From contig NZ_CP054052.1 in the NCBI RefSeq assembly GCF_013283835.1, positions 2,294,001 to 2,358,000 on the forward strand: a stretch of 64,000 nt of DNA. Direction: 5' to 3'. The position numbers were made by a program, and so were the translations under genes. This DNA comes from Poseidonibacter lekithochrous. Its GTDB lineage: Bacteria > Campylobacterota > Campylobacteria > Campylobacterales > Arcobacteraceae. Shown one piece after another: positions 54,315-63,566 of this stretch; position 1 is the stretch's first letter; every line of letters begins with the position of its first letter. Under the pieces are notes generated by a model, which had not been told where the DNA came from, did not search any database, and saw nothing but the letters and a program-made list of their open reading frames with translations.

Positions 54315-55158
54315 ATGAAATTGGAATATGAATTAGTGTTTTTAGATTTTCTGGTTTTGTACGTCTTGGATCTCGATTTAGATACTCTTCAAAAAATGGT
54401 GTGTTTCTTAGAGTTATTTCATTTTCCAGTATCCATGAAGTAATTTGTTCGTAAGTTTTTGTTAAATTTTCATAAGGTCCTATATGTAAAAACTGGGCAT
54501 ATTTTCCACCTTTTATAATATTAGGAACGACTTCCCCTTCAGGTTTTACGCTTTTATCATCCCAAGTAATACACATATCAAATCTGATTTTATTTTCATC
54601 TGTAACTTTTGGATCATCATGTGCAATTCCAAAACATCTAGCTTCTTTGCCCATTAAGTTCTTTTTGAATTTAATTTTTTGTGTATATGCAAATTTCATT
54701 AAAACTTCTGCAACTTTAGGTGCAGTCTCTACATAAGCCCCTACTCCTCTAACACTTAAAACTTCAATATCATCAAACTCTATATATTTCGCTTCTAACA
54801 TAACTTCACCTTTTTTTTCTTTTACTTTCAAAGCAAAATCCCTAGGACTTACTCCAAAATGTTTTTTGAAAGCTTTTGAAAAAGAGGCATTAGTTTCATA
54901 ACCATGTTCAAGTGCAATATCTGTAATTTTCTTTTTTGATTTAAAAGACTTTGCGGAATTCTGCAGTCTTACCATTCTTATATAATCAGCAAGACTTTGC
55001 CCAATGATGTGTTTGAATATTCGATGAAAATGATATTTTGAAAAACTTGCAACCTTTGCTAAATCTTCTAGACTTAACTCTTCATTACAATTTTCTTCAA
55101 TATAAAATATCACCTTATAAACATTTTGTATGTATTCATCTTTTGTTGTTTTCTTCAT
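54313..55158 (-). CDS. AraC-type regulator with GyrI-like effector domain
   Basis: 281 residues. N-terminal AraC DNA-binding domain (about 8-112; LSLEDLAKVASFSKYHFHRIFKHIIGQS, ITDIALEHGYETNASFSKAFKKHFGVSPRDF), then a GyrI-like small-molecule-binding domain (about 125-281; VLSVRGVGAYVETAPKVAEVL, GGKYAQFLHIGPYENLTKTYEQ). This order matches Rob/SoxS-type multidrug-response regulators. The ligand is unknown. Confidence 0.9.
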   Translation of the reverse strand: MKKTTKDEYIQNVYKVIFYIEENCNEELSLEDLAKVASFSKYHFHRIFKHIIGQSLADYIRMVRLQNSAKSFKSKKKITDIALEHGYETNASFSKAFKKHFGVSPRDFALKVKEKKGEVMLEAKYIEFDDIEVLSVRGVGAYVETAPKVAEVLMKFAYTQKIKFKKNLMGKEARCFGIAHDDPKVTDENKIRFDMCITWDDKSVKPEGEVVPNIIKGGKYAQFLHIGPYENLTKTYEQITSWILENEITLRNTPFFEEYLNRDPRRTKPENLKTLIHIPIS

Positions 55159-55207
55159 AATACCTCTTTTAGCTTGGTGAAATTATAAGATATATACAAA
55201 AGTAAAA

Positions 55208-55687
55208 CTACTCCATACTTGCTATATTTAAATACTCTCGTAAAGCTCTTCGTGAAGCCTTATCTACTCTTGAGAAGATTTTATCGATATCATCTTTTTC
55301 GCTAGATTTTTTATGACCTTTTACTTTGATAAATTCACACTTATTCTTATCTATTACTTCATAGAACTCTTTATATAGAATCTGATTTTTTACTTCTTTA
55401 TTTGTACTTGTTTTATAATTGTTTTTTTCTAATTTCTCTCTTCTATTTAATAAGCTAAAGATATTTTGACAATCTGTATATACTTCAAAATTATTAAAGT
55501 CAACTAATTCTTTTACAGCCCATAAAAATGTTTGTAATTCTAATTTAGTAGAGGATGTATCTTCGAATTGTTTTGTATAAATTTTTGATTCACTTTTAAA
55601 GTCATCTTCATAGTATAAAAAAGCAGCTATACCTATCTTACTTTGGGGGTTTACACTTGAGTCACAAAATAGTTTTATTTTTTTCAT
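55208..55687 (-). CDS. RNase H-like protein
   Basis: 159 residues. The RNase HI fold is suggested by Asp9 (LFCDSSVN), Glu50 (TKLELQTFLWAVKEL), Asp72 (VYTDCQNIF), His125 (VKGHKKSSE) and Asp142 (SRVDKASRRAL), the four carboxylates and the His at suitable spacing. Sequence is far from housekeeping RNase HI, so it may be a specialised RNA/DNA-hybrid nuclease. Single gene, no partner nearby. Confidence 0.72.
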   Translation of the reverse strand: MKKIKLFCDSSVNPQSKIGIAAFLYYEDDFKSESKIYTKQFEDTSSTKLELQTFLWAVKELVDFNNFEVYTDCQNIFSLLNRREKLEKNNYKTSTNKEVKNQILYKEFYEVIDKNKCEFIKVKGHKKSSEKDDIDKIFSRVDKASRRALREYLNIASME

Positions 55688-55787
55688 AAAAGATTATACC
55701 ATAGCTAAGTAATATAACTATTATTGATAAATGTCATGTTAATAAATTTTATTTTTATATATACTTCAAAAAACATAAGGACAGAAA

Positions 55788-56948
55788 ATGAAAGCTTTTT
55801 TATTTATACTTTTTATCTTAGTAAACTCTTATGCTCAAGAGTTTGTAAAAAGTAATACATGTAAAGGGTGTCACCCTACTATTTACGCAGAGTTTTATAA
55901 TTCATCACACAGAAAAGCTTCTACATTTGAAGATAAGATTCATAATGCTGTTTGGAATTTACATCCTTTAAAAGAAAAAGGTACTTATTCATGTGCAAAA
56001 TGTCATACCCCAACAGATTTAAAATTATTAAATAAGTTAAAAGAAAAAAAAGAAGCACTTCCTGTTAAAAATGAAGTACAAACACAAGAAGCAATTTCAT
56101 GTGCTTATTGTCATAGTATTAAAGACATAAAAAAACATAGCAAGATGAATGAAAATATCGTAACTTTAAAAGATAAGGTATTTTATTCAGCAAATGAAAA
56201 TAATAGAGATTTAAAAAATAAAGAGTTCAAAGATGAAATTACTCTTTTTGGAATGATGAAGAAAAAATCTGGTTCACCATTCCATAAAATTGATTACTCA
56301 AATAAAAACTTCTATACTGGAAAAATGTGTATGGGTTGTCACTCTCATTTACAAAATGACAATAACTTTGATTTATGTAGAGTTGATGAAAAAGGAGCAC
56401 AAGATGAAGAAACAAATTGTATTACTTGTCATATGCCAAAAGTTAAAGGTAGCTCAACTAGTATAAAAATTACTGATACACATAGATTCCATGGTTTTGC
56501 AGGTGCTTCAAAGAATCAAGATTTATTGGCTAAATATATAAAAATCAAGTTTAAACAGAAAAAAGAGTTCTTTGAAATATCAATTAAAAATGAAGCTAGT
56601 CATAATCTGTTTTTACAACCATTAAGACTTGCAGTTTTAAAAGTTAATGTTTTAAGAGATACAAAAACTATCAAACAAGAAAATAAAACTTTTGCAAGAA
56701 TCATAGGAAAAGATGGCAAACCCACTATGCCTTGGTTAGCTAATAGTGAAATTAAAAATAATATGATAAAAGCAAATGAAAGAAGAGTTATTAAATATGA
56801 TTTTAAACTTCAAGAGAATGATAAAGTAGAAGTAGTATTTGGATATTTCAAAGTTAATCCAAAAATGTTAAAAAAACTAAAACTTGAAAATGATGAAGAG
56901 AGTACAAAGTTTAATATCTTAAAAAGTGAATTCTTTCACTCAAAATAA
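55788..56948 (+). CDS. Periplasmic pentahaem cytochrome c
   Basis: 386 residues with signal peptide (1-16) and five CxxCH haem sites: C25 (CKGCH), C69 (CAKCH), C105 (CAYCH), C181 (CMGCH), C211 (CITCH). The C-terminal half (about 240-386) is haem-free and beta-rich (ASHNLFLQPLRLAVLKVNVL). The nearest comparison is to multihaem cytochromes of electron-transfer or reductase chains, but no named enzyme is evident. Followed 11 bases later by a Tat-exported ferredoxin, so they likely form one periplasmic electron-transfer unit. Confidence 0.85.
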   Translation: MKAFLFILFILVNSYAQEFVKSNTCKGCHPTIYAEFYNSSHRKASTFEDKIHNAVWNLHPLKEKGTYSCAKCHTPTDLKLLNKLKEKKEALPVKNEVQTQEAISCAYCHSIKDIKKHSKMNENIVTLKDKVFYSANENNRDLKNKEFKDEITLFGMMKKKSGSPFHKIDYSNKNFYTGKMCMGCHSHLQNDNNFDLCRVDEKGAQDEETNCITCHMPKVKGSSTSIKITDTHRFHGFAGASKNQDLLAKYIKIKFKQKKEFFEISIKNEASHNLFLQPLRLAVLKVNVLRDTKTIKQENKTFARIIGKDGKPTMPWLANSEIKNNMIKANERRVIKYDFKLQENDKVEVVFGYFKVNPKMLKKLKLENDEESTKFNILKSEFFHSK

Positions 56949-56959
56949 AAAGTAAAAAT

Positions 56960-57697
56960 ATGGCAGAAAAACTAAAATTAGATAGAAGAGAATTTATCCA
57001 AAAATCCACTTTAGGAATTTTGGGTTTATTAACAGCATCAGGGGTGGCACTAGCCCCACACTTGAATGCTCAGGAAAGTAGATTAAGACCTCCTGGGGCA
57101 CAAAATGAAAAGGACTTTTTATCTTTGTGTATTAAGTGTGGGCAATGTGCCCAAGTTTGTCCTTATCATAGTATAGAACTAGCTGATATCTTTAAAGGAC
57201 ATGGAATTGGAACACCATATATTGATTCACTACAAAGAGCTTGTTATTTATGTACAGCACTTCCATGTGTATTAGCATGTCCAACAGATGCACTAAGTCA
57301 CGATACAGAGAAACCAGAAGATGTAAAAATGGGTATTGCAGTATTTAAATTCTCAAACAAATGTATTGGAGTTAGTACTGAAGAAGTTACAAGAGAGGAT
57401 ATAGATAGGATTTATACTCATCCTCATACTAATAAACTAGAAAATGAAGTATTAGAAAAACTAGAAGAGTATGAAGATAAGCAGTGTACAATTTGTGCAG
57501 ATATGTGTCCTTATCCAAACTCTATATTAGCTATTGAAATGGTAGATGATAACTCAAACAATGGTAAAAAACCAAAAATTAACTCTTCATGTGTAGGCTG
57601 TGGTGTTTGTGCTGAGTTATGTCCCTCTGCTGCTATTGTAATTGAGCCAAGACTTTCATACGAGGATTATTATAAAAAAGGGAAAAGAAACAATTAA
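56960..57697 (+). CDS. Tat-exported four-cluster ferredoxin (NapG-like)
   Basis: 245 residues. Twin-arginine signal DRREFIQKSTLGILGLL (8-24). Four Cys groups for [4Fe-4S]: CIKCGQCAQVCP, CYLCTALPCVLACP, CTICADMCPYP, CVGCGVCAELCP. This matches NapG/MauM-type periplasmic ferredoxins that pass electrons from the quinone pool. Here the partner is the pentahaem cytochrome rather than nitrate reductase; no napA is nearby. Confidence 0.88.
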   Translation: MAEKLKLDRREFIQKSTLGILGLLTASGVALAPHLNAQESRLRPPGAQNEKDFLSLCIKCGQCAQVCPYHSIELADIFKGHGIGTPYIDSLQRACYLCTALPCVLACPTDALSHDTEKPEDVKMGIAVFKFSNKCIGVSTEEVTREDIDRIYTHPHTNKLENEVLEKLEEYEDKQCTICADMCPYPNSILAIEMVDDNSNNGKKPKINSSCVGCGVCAELCPSAAIVIEPRLSYEDYYKKGKRNN

Positions 57698-57744
57698 GAT
57701 TTGATTAGTATCATTGTTTTTATAAAAATATAAAGGCACTATAT

Positions 57745-58443
57745 ATGAACTTTCCAGAGTTAATACACGGAAAATTAATAAAAAGATACAAACGTTTTTT
57801 AGCAGATATTATTTTAGATGATGGACAAGAAATTACAGCACATGTACCAAATACAGGTGCGATGACTTCTTGTATTGAAGAGAATTGTTCAGTTTGGGTG
57901 AGTTTTCATGATAATCCAAAAAGAAAACTAAAATATACTCTAGAGTTAACACAAATGAACGAGCAGCTTATTTGTACAAATACAGGAGTAGCTAATAAAA
58001 TAGCTATTGAAGCTGTTAAAAATGAACATATAAAAGAACTGCTAGATTTTAAAAATATAAAACCAGAACAAAAATATGGACAAAATAGTCGAATTGATAT
58101 TTTATTATCAAACGATGAAGATGAAAAGAAGTGTTATGTTGAAGTTAAAAGTGTGAGTTTAAGAATTGAAGATGAACTTGCTTTTCCAGATTCAGTAACA
58201 GAAAGAGGAACTAAACATTTAGAAGAGCTAATGAATATTGTTCAAGAAGGACATAGAGCAGTAATGCTTTATGTAATCCAAAGAACAGATGATGCAAAAT
58301 TTAGAATTGCCAATGAAATTGATCCTAAATATTATGAAACATTCAAAAAAGCTATAGAAAATGGTGTTGAGATTTTGGTATATCAATCAGATATAAACCT
58401 AGAGAGTATAAGTATACAAAAGAATCATAACTTTAAGATATAA
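57745..58443 (+). CDS. sfsA: SfsA (sugar fermentation stimulation protein homologue)
   Basis: 232 residues, standard SfsA length. HVPNTGAMTSCIEENC, VEVKSVSLRIEDELAFPDSVTERGTKHLEELM and MLYVIQRTD are conserved SfsA blocks with nuclease-fold character (the E-x-K of VEVKS). It is proposed to bind nucleic acid; the biological role is unclear. Possibly in the same transcript as the ferredoxin (47-base gap). Confidence 0.92.
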   Translation: MNFPELIHGKLIKRYKRFLADIILDDGQEITAHVPNTGAMTSCIEENCSVWVSFHDNPKRKLKYTLELTQMNEQLICTNTGVANKIAIEAVKNEHIKELLDFKNIKPEQKYGQNSRIDILLSNDEDEKKCYVEVKSVSLRIEDELAFPDSVTERGTKHLEELMNIVQEGHRAVMLYVIQRTDDAKFRIANEIDPKYYETFKKAIENGVEILVYQSDINLESISIQKNHNFKI

Positions 58444-58541
58444 GTAATTCAAATATTCATTATAGTTATAAGTTTTTGTTATTAATAACTAGATAAGTTA
58501 AATAAGTTATAATTATACTATTAAAATTTGAGGAAGTTATA

Positions 58542-58736
58542 ATGAATACATTTGATAAGATAAGAGCTTTTTGTAGACCATTTAGAATTGTTTTAGGATT
58601 AGTATTAATTGCAGTTGGATTTTTCTTAAGTAATCCATGGTTTTATTTAGGTGTAATTCCATTAATTGCAGGACTTGCAGATTTTTGTCCTTTATGTCTG
58701 ATTACAAAAAAGTGTACCATTAAAGAAAAAAAATAA
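58542..58736 (+). CDS. DUF2892-type small membrane protein
   Basis: 64 residues with two helices (about 15-31 and 33-48) and Cys residues at the end (ADFCPLCLITKKC). GLVLIAVGFFLSNPWFYLGVIPLIAGLADFCPL is the family pattern (DUF2892, also found fused to rhodanese). Function unknown. The terminator that follows overlaps the end of the next convergent gene. Confidence 0.8.
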   Translation: MNTFDKIRAFCRPFRIVLGLVLIAVGFFLSNPWFYLGVIPLIAGLADFCPLCLITKKCTIKEKK

Positions 58737-58741
58737 ATTAA

Positions 58742-58768
58742 AAAAGGTTAGAAAATCTCTAACCTTTT
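58742..58768. terminator. Bidirectional terminator between DUF2892 and LysE genes
   Basis: AAAAGGTTAGA-AAATC-TCTAACCTTTT, a perfect 11-bp stem across two convergent stops and flanked by A/T runs. Confidence 0.8.
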
Positions 58769-59374
58769 AAATAATTCATTATCTAATATAAACATAAAAC
58801 CTACAATAAAAAGAGAAATACTAAATAAAACATTCTGAACTTTTCTATTTTTTAGAAATAATTTGAATATATATGTACTAAATATAATCCAAATTAGATG
58901 ACAAGTTATATTTAAAATTGACAACATTCCTATTAACAATAAAATCATCATAGTATTACTCTCTAAAATATCACTAGAAGAAAATAATGAAAACATCAAT
59001 GTTATTAATATCCAACCTTTTACATTAAATATTTGAATCATTACACCCTCTAAAAATCCTAAATTTTTCTCTTCTTTTATATTTGAAGATATAGTATTTC
59101 TTAGAAATTTAAATGCTAAAAAAAATAGATATAAAGCCCCAAATAATTGAAGAGTATTTAATAATATAGGATTATCTTCAATAATTTTGCCCAAACCAAA
59201 ACCTATTATAATTGATTTTATAAGCATAACTAAATCAACACCTACCAATAAAGGTAAGGATTTTTTAATTCCATTATTTAATCCAGATGCTGCAAAGACA
59301 ATATTAGCAGGTCCTGGACTTATCACTAAAGGAAACATTACAAAAAACCATGATGAGAAAAAACTACTTGACAT
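58748..59374 (-). CDS. LysE-family exporter (copy 2)
   Basis: 208 residues, LysE/RhtB fold: VISPGPANIVFAASGLNNGIKKSLPLLVG near the start and FLEGVMIQIFNVKGWILITLM in the middle. It differs from copy 1 in that the conserved NPK of the usual LNPK is NVK. Downstream of an AraC gene on the same strand, like copy 1. Exports an unknown amino-acid-like compound. Confidence 0.83.
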   Translation of the reverse strand: MSSSFFSSWFFVMFPLVISPGPANIVFAASGLNNGIKKSLPLLVGVDLVMLIKSIIIGFGLGKIIEDNPILLNTLQLFGALYLFFLAFKFLRNTISSNIKEEKNLGFLEGVMIQIFNVKGWILITLMFSLFSSSDILESNTMMILLLIGMLSILNITCHLIWIIFSTYIFKLFLKNRKVQNVLFSISLFIVGFMFILDNELFKRLEIF

Positions 59375-59458
59375 AAAAACTCCTTATTTAATAGAAGAAG
59401 TATAGTTTTTTAGATTATATTTGTCTTGTATATAATTGAATTATTTTTAAGTGAGATT

Positions 59459-60274
59459 TTATGAAAATAAAGAGTTTTGATATAAACCAGGAGTTAATCC
59501 ATAAATAGATTTAAAATTTCTACTCATGTGACTTTGATCAAAAAACCCACATTCTAAGGCAGTATTAGTAATGTCTAAGCCTTTCTCTAAATGCTCTTTT
59601 GATTTTTTAATTTTAAGTAATATCAAAAATTGATGAGGAGTTATACCAAACTGAACTTTGAAGTTTCTAATAATTTGATACTTATCTCTTTTTACTAATA
59701 TACTTAATTCATCCAAAGTAATATTCTCTTTGTAATTATCAAATAAGTAGTCTTTAATTCTATTATTAATAGCAAAATCTTTATATTTTTTGGGAGAGTG
59801 AAACTTTATATTACTATATTTTGAAAAAAGACTTGTTATTGAACTTATTAGTAAAGAGTCGCGTTTTAAAGTGAACTGCTCTTCTTCTAGAGAAATATGT
59901 AATTGTAAAAGAGAGTTAAATAATAAACTATCATCAAGTTTTGGATTTGTAAGAGATGGTAGAGTATGTATATTTTGTTCAGATAGTACTTCCTTTATTA
60001 GTTGAGTATCTAAATAAAACATTCTATAAGTCCATCCATGTTTAGAACCTGAAAAACCTGTATGTACTTCTCCTGGGTTTATAGCAACTATATTATTTTG
60101 AGGTATATGTATTTTGGAACCATTAAAATCAAGTCCTTCTACACCTTTTTGTATAAGACCTATAGCATATTCATCATGCCAATGTTTTGAGTACGAGAAT
60201 TTTTTGAAAGAAGCGCTCAATAGCTCAATATTGTTGTATTCTTTATTTTTCCAGATTTTTGCGTACTCAGACAT
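59459..60274 (-). CDS. AraC-family regulator next to LysE (copy 2)
   Basis: 271 residues: N-terminal cupin-like sensor (about 12-160; SYSKHWHDEYAIGLIQKGVEGL, NIVAINPGEVHTGFSG) and C-terminal AraC domain (about 175-268; ITLDELSILVKRDKYQIIRNFKVQFGI, TALECGFFDQSHMSRNFKSIYGLTP). Same gene order and shared TALECGFFDQSH block as the other module. Likely controls the neighbouring exporter. Confidence 0.85.
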   Translation of the reverse strand: MSEYAKIWKNKEYNNIELLSASFKKFSYSKHWHDEYAIGLIQKGVEGLDFNGSKIHIPQNNIVAINPGEVHTGFSGSKHGWTYRMFYLDTQLIKEVLSEQNIHTLPSLTNPKLDDSLLFNSLLQLHISLEEEQFTLKRDSLLISSITSLFSKYSNIKFHSPKKYKDFAINNRIKDYLFDNYKENITLDELSILVKRDKYQIIRNFKVQFGITPHQFLILLKIKKSKEHLEKGLDITNTALECGFFDQSHMSRNFKSIYGLTPGLYQNSLFS

Positions 60275-60350
60275 AGATATTTATTCCTTTCTATATTTAT
60301 AAGTATAACTTAAAAGAAAAAATCTAGTCTAGTACAAAATTGCAAATATA

Positions 60351-60638
60351 TTAGTTTAATTCAACTCCACATTTCTCACAGCTAGTTCTAAACCAACCAC
60401 GTCCTGGAAATTTTCCACACTTAGGGCATTTCCATAAAAAGAAAACAAAACCTAAATATATAATAAATCCAGCAATTGAAGCATTTAGCCAAGTATCTTT
60501 AGTTAGACCAAACATTTCGTCTAGTTCTTTCACAGTTATTACAATACTTGGAGTTAATAGTATAAAAAATAATGCAGCAGTAATCTTCGCATTTCTAATT
60601 ACTATTGCAAATTGTTTTTTTACATCGTCATTTTTCAT
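60351..60638 (-). CDS. Small membrane protein with zinc-ribbon tail
   Basis: 95 residues. Two hydrophobic helices (about 19-33 and 52-68), then a Cys pair set CPKCGKFPGRGWFRTSCEKCG (70-91), a compact zinc ribbon facing the cytoplasm. No family recognised by name. It stands alone with no obvious regulatory element. Confidence 0.65.
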   Translation of the reverse strand: MKNDDVKKQFAIVIRNAKITAALFFILLTPSIVITVKELDEMFGLTKDTWLNASIAGFIIYLGFVFFLWKCPKCGKFPGRGWFRTSCEKCGVELN

Positions 60639-60747
60639 TTATATCCCTTCTCTAAAGTGGATAATTGTATCTACTTAATGTTTTATTGTCAAAATAAAAT
60701 AAAATAATGTTAATATTACAAAACTATAAATTTAAGGTCTTTTATAA

Positions 60748-61803
60748 ATGCTAATGCTAACTTATTTTCTAATTGCGGTTGGAGTCTCTTTTATATGTTC
60801 AATTCTAGAAGCAGTACTACTATCAATTACTTCTGCTCATATTGAAATAACAAAAAACAAAAATGAATCCCTTGGGGGTTTAATGCAAAAACAAAAAGAA
60901 GATATTGACTTCTCAATTGCTTCTATTCTAACTTTGAATACATTTGCTCATACACTTGGAGCGGCGGGTGTTGGTGCAGAAGCCGTTAAAATATTCGGAG
61001 AAGAGTATATGTTTTATATCTCAGCTGTTTTAACAATGCTTATTTTAGTATTCTCAGAAATTATTCCAAAAACACTTGGAGCATATTATTGGCAAAACTT
61101 AAGTGGTGTATGTACAAGAACTATTAAATTCTTAGTATTCATCACCTACCCTCTTTTAATTGTAATGAATAGAATTACAAAATTAATTACACCAAAAGAA
61201 AAAAGAAGCACAATTACAAAAGAAGAAATTACAGCCGCTGCTACTATTGCACAAGAAAGTGGAGTAATAAAAAATAAAGATAGTGATATTATTGAAAACT
61301 TACTAAACCTTGAAGATATAAAAGTAAAAGACATTCATACTCCAAGAAGTGTAATGGTAAGTTTTAGCAAAGATGAACTACTAGATAGCTTTGATGATAT
61401 AAACAAAAAACTTAATTACGACAAACTAAAAGAGTACTCAAGAATTCCAATTTATGATGATAATATTGATAATATTGTAGGGCTTATCTTTTCAAAAGAG
61501 TATTTTCATGAATACATATGTAATAAACATAAAAATAAAGAAGAGATCATAAAACCCATATTTAAAGTAAATGAGAATATTCCTATCTCTAAACTATTAG
61601 ATATCTTTCTTTCAAGAAAAGAGCAACTATTTATTGTTGAAGATAACTATGGGCAAACAGAAGGTGTAGTAACACTTGAAGATGCAATAGAAACACTTCT
61701 AGGTATAGAGATAGTTGACGAGCATGATAAAAATATAGATATGAGAGAACTTGCAAAGACTAGAATGAAACTTGTAAGAAATAAACTAATAAAAAAAGTA
61801 TAA
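60748..61803 (+). CDS. CNNM/CorC-family membrane protein (paralogue)
   Basis: 351 residues, clearly a duplicate of the protein at 25249: SFICSILEAVLLSI, VFSEIIPKTLGAYYWQNLSG, then CBS domains (HTPRSVMVSF, SRIPIYDDNIDNIVGLIFSK, GQTEGVVTLEDAIETLLGIEIVDEHD). It lacks a carbonic anhydrase partner. The two copies may differ in ion or conditions of use. Confidence 0.87.
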   Translation: MLMLTYFLIAVGVSFICSILEAVLLSITSAHIEITKNKNESLGGLMQKQKEDIDFSIASILTLNTFAHTLGAAGVGAEAVKIFGEEYMFYISAVLTMLILVFSEIIPKTLGAYYWQNLSGVCTRTIKFLVFITYPLLIVMNRITKLITPKEKRSTITKEEITAAATIAQESGVIKNKDSDIIENLLNLEDIKVKDIHTPRSVMVSFSKDELLDSFDDINKKLNYDKLKEYSRIPIYDDNIDNIVGLIFSKEYFHEYICNKHKNKEEIIKPIFKVNENIPISKLLDIFLSRKEQLFIVEDNYGQTEGVVTLEDAIETLLGIEIVDEHDKNIDMRELAKTRMKLVRNKLIKKV

Positions 61804-61822
61804 AACTCTTTTTTCACTTTCT

Positions 61823-61853
61823 ATAATAGCTTTTAAAACATAAAAGCTATTAT
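61823..61853 (+). terminator. Terminator of the CNNM paralogue
   Basis: Perfect 13-bp repeat ATAATAGCTTTTA / TAAAAGCTATTAT with loop AAACA, 20 bases after the stop. There is only a weak T tail, so efficiency is uncertain. Confidence 0.55.
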
Positions 61854-62130
61854 TATCTAACCTAAAAATAATATATTAATTACATTAAATTGTAAAAATT
61901 ACAATAATTCTCTAACTTTTCCTAAGATATTGACACTTTTTTTACATTTTTACTAAAATTTATAAATTTATATTAATTCCCTTAGCTACCAAAACATCAC
62001 ATACGATTAATGATATTCATACTCAATATGAAAGCCTATTCACCACTATGCTATGTTAATGCTATGCTTGAAGCTTACAATTACATTAACTAATATATTA
62101 GTATACCAGTAAGACGAAAAGGAATTTACT
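61854..62130 (+). promoter_or_regulatory. 277-base intergenic region before the GntR regulator
   Basis: Contains TTGACA (61930-61935), an 18-base spacer and TAAAAT (61954-61959), a plausible promoter; transcription from it would give a leader of about 165 bases. Closer to the gene lie the palindromes TAATATATTA and GTATAC (62091-62106), possible GntR-family operator sequence, and AAAAGGA before the start. A 21-codon open frame (62028-62093) has no ribosome site. No tRNA, CRISPR or clear riboswitch is visible. Confidence 0.4.
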
Positions 62131-62772
62131 ATGCCAGTTAGTAAAAAAGAACAAGTATATAAAGATTTACAAGAAAAGATTATTACACAAGAATTAGCTT
62201 GTGGAACAAGATTAAACGAAAAAGAATTAATGGATGAGTATGGTATTGGAAGAACTCCTTTACGAGATATTCTTATGAAATTAAAGATTGAATGTTTAAT
62301 AGAGACTATCCCTCAGTCGGGTACTTTCGTAAAAGAGTTAGATAAGACAGAAATTCGAGAAACTCTTGAAATGAGAATACCATTAGAAGTACTAGCAGCT
62401 GGTTTTATTCCTTTTCGTATTACTAAAGAGCAACTAGATGAAATTCATTATAGATTGTTCAATGTAAGACGAAATCTTGATAAGTTGACAATAACTGAGT
62501 TTAAAAATGAGACAGATAAGGTACATAACCTTTATTATGAATCAGTTGGAAATAAGAAGTTAGCGGAAAACTTAAAACAGTTACATAATATCTCTGCGAG
62601 AGCTTGGTTCTCTAAGGGATACAAAATGAGAGCTACTCTTGACACTCTTGACGACTGGCAAAAAAGAATTGAGATGGTTGAGAATAAAGAGATTGAGAAA
62701 CTACAAGAAGAAGTTAGAGAGCATGTAATTAATTTTGCAAACTCTTTAGGTTTAGAAGACATGTTGTATTAA
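62131..62772 (+). CDS. GntR-family regulator (FCD type)
   Basis: 213 residues: N-terminal winged helix (about 6-72, LQEKIITQELACGTRLNEKELMDEYGIGRTPLRDILMKL), C-terminal helical FCD-like ligand domain (about 80-205). It stands just upstream of a racemase-family gene and a TAXI-TRAP binding protein, so it probably controls uptake or use of an amino-acid-like or carboxylate compound. Confidence 0.88.
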   Translation: MPVSKKEQVYKDLQEKIITQELACGTRLNEKELMDEYGIGRTPLRDILMKLKIECLIETIPQSGTFVKELDKTEIRETLEMRIPLEVLAAGFIPFRITKEQLDEIHYRLFNVRRNLDKLTITEFKNETDKVHNLYYESVGNKKLAENLKQLHNISARAWFSKGYKMRATLDTLDDWQKRIEMVENKEIEKLQEEVREHVINFANSLGLEDMLY

Positions 62773-62800
62773 TTATATTAGGAAAAGAAAAAGGATTGAA

Positions 62801-63532
62801 ATGAAAACTAAAGGTGGAAAGAATATTTATGGTGCAAGTGTAGGAATGCTTATGCTTGAAACAAAATTTCCAAGAATCCCTGGTGATATTGGAAATGCAA
62901 ACACATGGCCATTTCACATGCATTTTGAACCAGTTACAGGTTCTAGTGTTAATAAAGTTGTTAGATTTAAAGCTGAAGGTACATTAGATGAATTCATCAA
63001 GATGGGTAAAAGATTAATCGCAAAAGGTGTAGATGCAATTGCAACTAACTGTGGTTTCTTAATTATTTTTCAAGAAGAATTAACTGAAGCACTTGGTGTT
63101 CCAGTATTTTCATCAGCATTAATTCAACACAATTTAATTCAGCAAACATTACCAAAAAGTAAAGTTCCTGGAATTTTAACTTTCTCTAAAGAGAGTTTAA
63201 CTTCTGAGTACTTAGAAGCTGCAAATATTCCACTTGATACACCAGTTGTAGGAATGGAAAACATTGGAGCAAAAGAGTTTTATACAGGAATCTTAGAAGA
63301 TTTAGATGAAATGGATTTTGATCTTTGTAGAGAAGAGATGATTGAAGCTGCATTAAAATTACAAAGAGAAAACCCAAATGTAGGTGCAATTTTATGTGAG
63401 TGTACGAATATGCCTCCATATGCAGAAGATATTTATAAAGCAACTGGATTACCAGTTTATAATATTTATACAGGTGTTACATGGTTCCAACAATCAGTAA
63501 GACCAAGAAGATTTGATATAAAAGATTTTTAG
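62801..63532 (+). CDS. Aspartate/glutamate/hydantoin racemase-family protein
   Basis: 243 residues. Pattern of the Asp/Glu racemase superfamily with the two catalytic-type Cys residues in ATNCGFLII and LCECTNMPPYAED, and VFSSALIQHNLI. The N-terminus (GGKNIYGASVGMLML) binds the substrate carboxylate in relatives. It lies between a GntR regulator and a TAXI-TRAP binding protein, so it likely acts on the imported compound. Substrate unknown. Confidence 0.82.
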   Translation: MKTKGGKNIYGASVGMLMLETKFPRIPGDIGNANTWPFHMHFEPVTGSSVNKVVRFKAEGTLDEFIKMGKRLIAKGVDAIATNCGFLIIFQEELTEALGVPVFSSALIQHNLIQQTLPKSKVPGILTFSKESLTSEYLEAANIPLDTPVVGMENIGAKEFYTGILEDLDEMDFDLCREEMIEAALKLQRENPNVGAILCECTNMPPYAEDIYKATGLPVYNIYTGVTWFQQSVRPRRFDIKDF

Positions 63533-63566
63533 TAGATTAAGAGTTTAAAGTGAGTTTATACTAGGC

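Noticed and set aside
62028-62093. 21-codon open frame before the GntR gene
   Set aside because: It has no ribosome site and nothing else supports it.
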